Part shown: in pieces, positions 1 to 3,812 of the stretch
Layout of the letters: each line of letters opens with the position of its first letter
Position numbering within the stretch: position 1 is the stretch's first letter
NCBI GenBank assembly: GCA_030633145.1
Contig: DAOVTM010000245.1
Location: 1 to 6,172 of the forward strand
Length of the DNA: 6,172 bases
Source: Desulfobulbaceae bacterium
Lineage (GTDB): Bacteria; Desulfobacterota; Desulfobulbia; Desulfobulbales; Desulfobulbaceae
Direction: 5' to 3'
Notes under the pieces: model-generated
Databases searched by the model: none
Seen by the model: the letters and a program-made list of their open reading frames with translations, nothing else
Told to the model about the DNA's origin: nothing
Program-made: the position numbers and the translations under genes

Positions 1-316
1 CTTTTATCTCCAGTTTCCGTGCCTTGATCTGCCGCTGCAGGGAAAGGCGCACCTGCCTCGACTCTTCGGAAATTGTATCAATGGATGCGAATAACTGTTC
101 AATATCGGAGGCCTGCTCTATGGCGGACTGTTTTGCCTCTTTGAGCGTTTTCTCTGCTTCCTTAAAAAATTTAACATGGTTTTCCGCAACCGCAAAGTCT
201 TCATCGGTCGCCAACTCGGTGCTTACGGAGTGAATCTGGCTAATAAGATCCTTTTTCCACTCGTAAAAATTAGAGTCTTCTATGGCTCCGGCCAACCGTA
301 TTATGAGCTTATTCAT
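1..316 (-). CDS. N-terminal part of a helical coiled-coil protein, function unknown (runs off window)
   Basis: This reading frame is open from an ATG at 316 down to the window edge, giving 105 residues with no stop. It begins MNKLIIRLAGAIEDSNFYEW and is then strongly helical and charged, with Lys/Glu-rich stretches (KFFKEAEKTLKEAKQSAIEQ at about residues 49-68, then a segment ending near KARKLEIK). There is no signal peptide or membrane segment. No in-frame ATG, GTG or TTG lies between this ATG and the upstream stop at 353-355, so 316 is the earliest possible start. No good Shine-Dalgarno sequence is visible. It lies 29 bp downstream of the membrane-protein gene on the same strand, so the two are probably cotranscribed. 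The pattern of an acidic start, a helix and then an R-L-x-L...K-A-R-K helix resembles helical proteins I remember from phage recombination loci, but this is a weak recollection. I do not recognise the family. Confidence 0.7.
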   Translation of the reverse strand, partial: MNKLIIRLAGAIEDSNFYEWKKDLISQIHSVSTELATDEDFAVAENHVKFFKEAEKTLKEAKQSAIEQASDIEQLFASIDTISEESRQVRLSLQRQIKARKLEIK

Positions 317-331
317 GGGAGATTTAAAGCT

Positions 332-347
332 GTAAGGTTGTAAGGTT
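332..347. repeat. Two tandem copies of GTAAGGTT
   Basis: Two abutting 8-bp copies of GTAAGGTT sit in the short gap between the two minus-strand genes and overlap the stop codon of the upstream membrane-protein gene. This is short and may be chance. No hairpin or T-run accompanies it, so it does not look like a terminator. Confidence 0.4.
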
Positions 348-831
348 ACGATTTAGCCCGCTGCCGCCTGCGCAGCATCCAGGCACCTATTGCCAGCAGC
401 AAACAGAAACCACTTACCATCAGTTGTGAACGCCCCATATCCTGCAGGCTGCCTTTGGGCGGCATGATAAGTTCACCCCGATATTTATGTACCCAGAGGG
501 CGTATTTCTCCCCTTGCCGGAACAACGGCCTGGAGGGTTTAAAGACAAGTCCGGGTGCCTCCATGGTTTGTTCCTCATCGTTATACATGAAGGTGAAAAC
601 GGGGAGGATACGGGCAGGTTCTATACCTTCGCTATCGGTCTCAACCCGCAGTTCGCTCACTATGGCCTGAACCGGCGCATAGTCTCCACTAATATCCTCG
701 GTAAAAAAAATAGTGTTGATCCCGGCTCGGAACAGCATGACCGAGTTAAGGAGGAGAAAGAGAGCCAGCAGGAGGAGGAAGATTGCTTTTGGTTTTGCTT
801 TTTCTTTTGGAGCTGTTGTTTCGTTTTCCAT
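346..831 (-). CDS. DUF3592-like membrane protein with two transmembrane helices
   Basis: The product has 161 residues. A short charged N terminus (about 1-15, KEKAKPK) precedes transmembrane helix 1 (about 16-35, Leu-rich). A soluble domain of about 100 residues follows (36-135), then transmembrane helix 2 (about 136-153) and a basic tail, RRRQRAKS. By the positive-inside rule both ends are cytoplasmic and the central domain is periplasmic. The central domain has the beta-rich look of DUF3592: a stretch with I-V-S-E-L near 57-61, then I-L-P-V-F-T-F-M-Y near 75-83, then V-F-K-P-S-R-P-L-F-R-Q-G-E near 96-108, which fits the family's 'Y-x-P-x-x-P' style segment. The family's function is unknown. 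The ATG at 831 is preceded by a weak GAGAAA-type ribosome site. The gene is transcribed away from the kinase/phosphatase genes, so any link to them is unproven. Confidence 0.75.
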   Translation of the reverse strand: MENETTAPKEKAKPKAIFLLLLALFLLLNSVMLFRAGINTIFFTEDISGDYAPVQAIVSELRVETDSEGIEPARILPVFTFMYNDEEQTMEAPGLVFKPSRPLFRQGEKYALWVHKYRGELIMPPKGSLQDMGRSQLMVSGFCLLLAIGAWMLRRRQRAKS

Positions 832-1159
832 GGTTTTCTCACTATTTGATAGGTTCAGGAATGTCTTGTAAAGGGTTTCTTCCGGGGGTGTTTACGGTGT
901 TTCCAGTGTACCTTGAATTGGCAAATTACGCAATGCAGAGAGGGCATAAAGCACGAGAGTAAAAAAAATCTCACAATTTATCCGGCCATGCTGTTGTAAT
1001 TTTCTGTGATTATGTATAAAATTAAAATAGAATATATATCAGTCAATACCTTCGCCAAAAATAGTTGATCGAAAAATAGGTTTATAATAATTTGCAACTC
1101 TTTGATTTTATTACACTCCACTTTAAATATGATCCGCAATATACTGACCGTAATTTAAA

Positions 1160-1182
1160 GTAGGTACGAGACTCCGACCTAC
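1160..1182. promoter_or_regulatory. Stem-loop GTAGGT...ACCTAC upstream of the plus-strand operon
   Basis: GTAGGT (1160-1165) pairs with ACCTAC (1177-1182). Inside these arms a further CG/CG pair forms after a single bulged A, leaving a six-base AGACTC loop. There is no T-run after it, so it is not a normal intrinsic terminator. It could be a protein-binding site, a structured 5' leader element if transcription starts upstream, or a dispersed palindromic repeat. One copy is seen here. Confidence 0.35.
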
Positions 1183-1249
1183 GGATCTTACAAAATTGGC
1201 GACGATATTGTCAGTCAGATGTTCTCTTTACTTTTGCACAGATTATTGC

Positions 1250-1264
1250 ACCGTATGATACGGT
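1250..1264. promoter_or_regulatory. Perfect 15-bp palindrome, operator-like
   Basis: ACCGTAT-G-ATACGGT has perfect 7-bp arms around one central base. It ends 36 bp before the ATG of the first plus-strand gene. A TATGAT (1254-1259, five of six matches to the -10 consensus) lies inside it, and a TTGCAC (1234-1239) lies upstream at a short, non-ideal spacing. A dimeric regulator bound here would block a promoter at this site, or control one placed further upstream. The regulator is not in the window. Confidence 0.45.
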
Positions 1265-1300
1265 ACTCAGGTAATAAAATATACAGAAATCACACCCGAT

Positions 1301-2953
1301 ATGGCAGACAAAAAACAACAGGAAAAACAAAACAACGTCCTGCGGAAGCTGCTCACGGCTCTGACGGGGCTGTTACTCCTCCTCTCGCCCCTGCCCCTTG
1401 TGGCACAAACGCCATCCATTGAATTGCCCATTGGGCCGATTATCCCCAAGGTAGAAAAAAAGCTCTATGACCAGCTCAAGAGCGAAAACCAGGAGCTAAC
1501 CCGGAAAAATACGGAACTGGTTAGAAAAAACAAGGCTGTGCTCAATCAGGCAGAGGAGTTGCGGAAAAAATTAGAAGAGCAAATGGAGCAGGCTCGGCAG
1601 GAAGCTGTGGATACGACAAGTACCTCAAAGGTTGCCCTGGCTGAGTGTAGAAGTGAAAATGAAAAGTGGCAGGTGACTGGACAACGGGCAACTGACAAGA
1701 TAGAGGGTTCCATCGCTGCCCTGGCTGAATGCAGAAGTGAAAATGAAAAATGGCAGACAACGGGACAGCAGGCAACTGACAAAATAGAAGGCTCCATCAC
1801 TGCCCTGGCCAAGTGTAGAAGTGAAAATAAAGAGTGTAGAAATGAAAATCAAAAATGGCAGGAAATGGAGCAGGGAATTATAGATAAAATAGACGCTGCC
1901 ACTACTGCCCTGACTGAGTGTCGGCATGAGAATGAAACAATGCGCAAGGCCGGGCAGGGTACAACACAGCGGGCTGCCGACTGCAAGGCAAAAATAGCTG
2001 ACTGCCAGGATGTTAATAATAAATTGCAGGGACAGCTTGAGGCAGTCCTTGCCACCAATACCCGTACCAATAAACAGCTTATTGACCAGGACAAAAACAA
2101 GAACAAGGTGTTGCGAAATGCAGTGAGAAAATGTCGGGAAAAGATAGAGCAATCCACGCTGGAAGCGAAAGAACAGGCTAACGCAGCCAGTGTTGAGTTG
2201 GCTGAGTGCCGAAACAAACAGGAAAATCTACTTCTCAAGGTACAAGGAGTCATCACCAAGACCGACAAGGCCGGAAGCACCCTGAAACAATGCCAGGATG
2301 AGACCCTGGCTGTGCGGAAGGAGCTGAAAAAATGCCGAGCCAAAAGCATATCAACGCCGCATGCATCAACACCGCCTTCATCAACACCGAACTTATCCGA
2401 AACCTGGACAGATAAAAAAATCGGTCTGGAATTCGCCCTTGTTCAAGGCGGTTGCGTACAGACGGATGAGACCTCAACTGAGACCTGCCTGGATTCGTTC
2501 TATCTCAGTCCTGAGATAACCATTGCCCAGTACCTTGCCTTTTTAGAGGATAAAGAACTGGGCAACAATCCGGCTGGAGTTGACTGGCAGAGCAGCCATT
2601 GTCCGTTGGAGAAAAAAGGCAATGACTATTCCCTGCGCGCCAATTTGAAACCATCGCAGCCCATGATTGCCTTAAAACAGGAAGGGGTAAACCTGTACGC
2701 CCAATGGATGAACAAGAGATTTACAGACAAACATTTTCGCCTGTCCAGCGGGACAGAACAGGCCCTGGCCGACAAGGTTACCACGGAGTCTTTCGGGTAT
2801 GCTGTCATTGATACCAATATAAACCTGGGACAGTATAATATGAGTGATAATATCTGGCAGTGGGAACGCAAAGAGCAGGAAAACGCTCCTGAAGATGACA
2901 GCTATCTCACCCAGGGTTTCCGGCTGTTTCTGTCCTTAGATAAAAACAAATAA
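1301..2953 (+). CDS. Exported coiled-coil protein with C-terminal degenerate FGE/SUMF1-like (TagR-like) domain
   Basis: The product has 550 residues. A basic N terminus and a hydrophobic segment (about 16-35, LLLLLSPLPLVA) look like a signal peptide with possible cleavage after A35, or an uncleaved anchor. A long coiled coil covers about 50-348, with tandem 28-residue repeats near 112-230 and eleven cysteines. A Ser/Thr/Pro linker (349-368) leads to an FGE-sulfatase-like domain (about 371-550). Landmarks of that fold are GLEFALVQGGC (375-385), T-C-L-D-S-F-Y (395-401), a Y-A-Q-W-M...F-R-L-S-S-G-T-E-Q-A-L helix (466-489, compare Y-x-x-W...R-L-P-T-E-A-E-W), Q-Y-N-M-S-D-N-I-W-Q-W (511-521, compare L-Y-D-M-x-G-N-V-W-E-W) and a final G-F-R-L. 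The usual R-G-G-S-W...C segment carrying the catalytic cysteines is missing, so enzyme activity is unlikely. The closest functional analogy is TagR, which acts on the kinase PpkA in type VI secretion control. The ATG at 1301 is the only possible start because an in-frame stop lies at 1256-1258. No strong Shine-Dalgarno sequence is present. Confidence 0.8.
   Translation: MADKKQQEKQNNVLRKLLTALTGLLLLLSPLPLVAQTPSIELPIGPIIPKVEKKLYDQLKSENQELTRKNTELVRKNKAVLNQAEELRKKLEEQMEQARQEAVDTTSTSKVALAECRSENEKWQVTGQRATDKIEGSIAALAECRSENEKWQTTGQQATDKIEGSITALAKCRSENKECRNENQKWQEMEQGIIDKIDAATTALTECRHENETMRKAGQGTTQRAADCKAKIADCQDVNNKLQGQLEAVLATNTRTNKQLIDQDKNKNKVLRNAVRKCREKIEQSTLEAKEQANAASVELAECRNKQENLLLKVQGVITKTDKAGSTLKQCQDETLAVRKELKKCRAKSISTPHASTPPSSTPNLSETWTDKKIGLEFALVQGGCVQTDETSTETCLDSFYLSPEITIAQYLAFLEDKELGNNPAGVDWQSSHCPLEKKGNDYSLRANLKPSQPMIALKQEGVNLYAQWMNKRFTDKHFRLSSGTEQALADKVTTESFGYAVIDTNINLGQYNMSDNIWQWERKEQENAPEDDSYLTQGFRLFLSLDKNK
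1634..1906 (+). repeat. Tandem 84-bp coding repeats (28-residue coiled-coil units)
   Basis: Two 84-bp units (1634-1717 and 1718-1801) are about 85% identical by hand alignment. A third unit (1802-1906) carries one extra heptad, giving 35 codons. Each begins A-L-A-(E/K)-C-R-S-E-N. A degenerate fourth unit starts at 1907 (A-L-T-E-C-R-H-E-N), and a diverged 28-residue periodicity reappears near residues 299-331. A unit of 28 residues is exactly four heptads, so copies can be added or lost without breaking the coiled coil. The nucleotide similarity points to recent duplication. Confidence 0.85.
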
Positions 2954-2983
2954 AAGCAGATAAAAAAACCTGATATTTCTACT

Positions 2984-3808
2984 ATGACGAGCTGCGAATT
3001 CCGTTTCCACAGCCAGACTCAAACCGGTCTCCGGGGAGGGGTCAATCAAGACGCTGTCCTGGCACACCCCCCCTCTTTCTTCGGGGTGGCAGACGGGGTG
3101 GGCGGAGGAGCGTACGGTGAGGTGGCAAGCCAGACAGCACTGGATTGCACCGTCCGAATAGCCCTTACCGATGCGGCAGCCATGACCACAGAGTTACAGA
3201 CTCTGGACAGTTCAGTGGCTGCCGCCATAGCAGAACAGAGCAGCAAACCGGGAGCAACCATGCTGGCTGCGTTATGGCTTGGAAGCGGCAGAGGGGTGAT
3301 TGCCCATTGCGGTGACTGCCGAATTTACCGGATGCGGAGCGGCTTAAAGGGCAAATACTACCTGGCAGCCTTGACCATGGATCATACCTATTCCAACCTT
3401 TCGCTCACGCCTCCTGCCCAGGGACACCCCGATGATCCCGCATTAATGCTGGGACTTGGTGCTGACAACTGCGTGTCTGTGCAGGAGATCAGAGTTCAAA
3501 AAAACGACCTCTTTCTCTTATGCAGTGACGGATTACACCGCTTTGTTTCCGATCAATCCATCCTCAAAATAATCTCCGATATGCTGGATAATGAAAGAAG
3601 CATGAAGGCCATCTGCCAACGGCTGACAGAACGGGCCATACATGCGGGCAGTTATGACGATATATCCATCCTGCTGATTGACTCAGGGAATAGACAGCCT
3701 AGAAAGAACATATTTGTTACCCTGGCAGAAGGTTTATCACCATTGAGCAGATTATTTGCAGTATGCGGCGGCCTGATGCAGCTGGGTGCTGATTTGGCTG
3801 GAGGCTGA
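2984..3808 (+). CDS. PP2C-family (PPM) Ser/Thr protein phosphatase, PppA-like
   Basis: The product has 274 residues, with the PP2C catalytic domain at about 1-235. The metal-binding and core motifs are intact: N-Q-D-A (21-24), V-A-D-G-V-G-G (35-41), G-A-T-M near 90-93, H-C-G-D-C-R-I-Y (108-115), D-H-T near 133, L-C-S-D-G-L (179-184) and Y-D-D-I-S-I (224-229). It should remove phosphate from Ser/Thr residues using two metal ions, in the cytoplasm, as no signal peptide is seen. A tail of about 35 residues (240-274) is moderately hydrophobic and ends L-A-G-G; it may associate with the membrane or with the kinase. The gene lies 30 bp after the coiled-coil gene, and its end overlaps the ribosome site of the kinase gene, so it very likely opposes that kinase. 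The ATG at 2984 has no clear Shine-Dalgarno sequence. The family assignment is firm; the partner is inferred. Confidence 0.93.
   Translation: MTSCEFRFHSQTQTGLRGGVNQDAVLAHPPSFFGVADGVGGGAYGEVASQTALDCTVRIALTDAAAMTTELQTLDSSVAAAIAEQSSKPGATMLAALWLGSGRGVIAHCGDCRIYRMRSGLKGKYYLAALTMDHTYSNLSLTPPAQGHPDDPALMLGLGADNCVSVQEIRVQKNDLFLLCSDGLHRFVSDQSILKIISDMLDNERSMKAICQRLTERAIHAGSYDDISILLIDSGNRQPRKNIFVTLAEGLSPLSRLFAVCGGLMQLGADLAGG
3800..3804 (+). promoter_or_regulatory. Shine-Dalgarno GGAGG deciding a TTG start for the kinase
   Basis: GGAGG lies within the last codons of the phosphatase gene, eight bases before a TTG at 3813. This is the best ribosome site in the window. It favours the TTG over the in-frame GTG at 3786, which has no comparable site and would overlap the phosphatase gene by 23 bp. 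Confidence 0.6.
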
Positions 3809-3812
3809 TACA

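Larger units (their letters stand above)
832..1300. other. AT-rich divergent intergenic region
   Basis: These 469 bp separate the divergent genes at 831 (-) and 1301 (+), so promoters for both units should lie here. I see no convincing coding region or RNA gene. The stretch from about 1000 to 1140 is especially AT-rich. It contains an exact TATAAT at 1083-1088 on the plus strand, but without a good -35 box at normal spacing. A TTGATT (1102-1107) lies 16 bp ahead of a TAAATA (1124-1129). For the minus-strand unit, a weak box pair, TTGCGT (933-928) and TACACT (910-905), has a 17-bp spacer and lies about 74 nt ahead of the start. None of these is decisive. The palindrome at 1250-1264 and the stem-loop at 1160-1182 are listed separately. 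Confidence 0.6.

Noticed and set aside
487..849. 120-codon plus-strand frame across the DUF3592-like gene
   Set aside because: It is antisense to a gene with two clear transmembrane helices and a recognisable domain. Its Phe/Cys-rich end is the complement of the Lys-rich N terminus.
1083..1088. Exact TATAAT as the operon's -10 box
   Set aside because: No -35 box lies at a normal distance (TTGATC is only 12 bp away), and the surrounding DNA is so AT-rich that a chance match is likely. It is mentioned only within the intergenic entry.
1634..1906. CRISPR-like array from the repeated 84-bp units
   Set aside because: The units abut without spacers, stay in frame and encode heptad repeats of one protein.
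1625..2349. Antisense frames of 166 and 175 codons with Cys/Phe/Ser/Leu-rich, membrane-like translations
   Set aside because: The composition arises from reading the Lys/Glu/Gln-rich coiled-coil gene backwards, and the repeats are those of the sense gene.
2411..2953. Diversity-generating retroelement target, because such variable proteins often carry an FGE-like fold
   Set aside because: No reverse transcriptase, template repeat or accessory gene is in the window, and the domain's C-terminal end is shortened rather than carrying a recognisable variable region. It cannot be excluded beyond the window.
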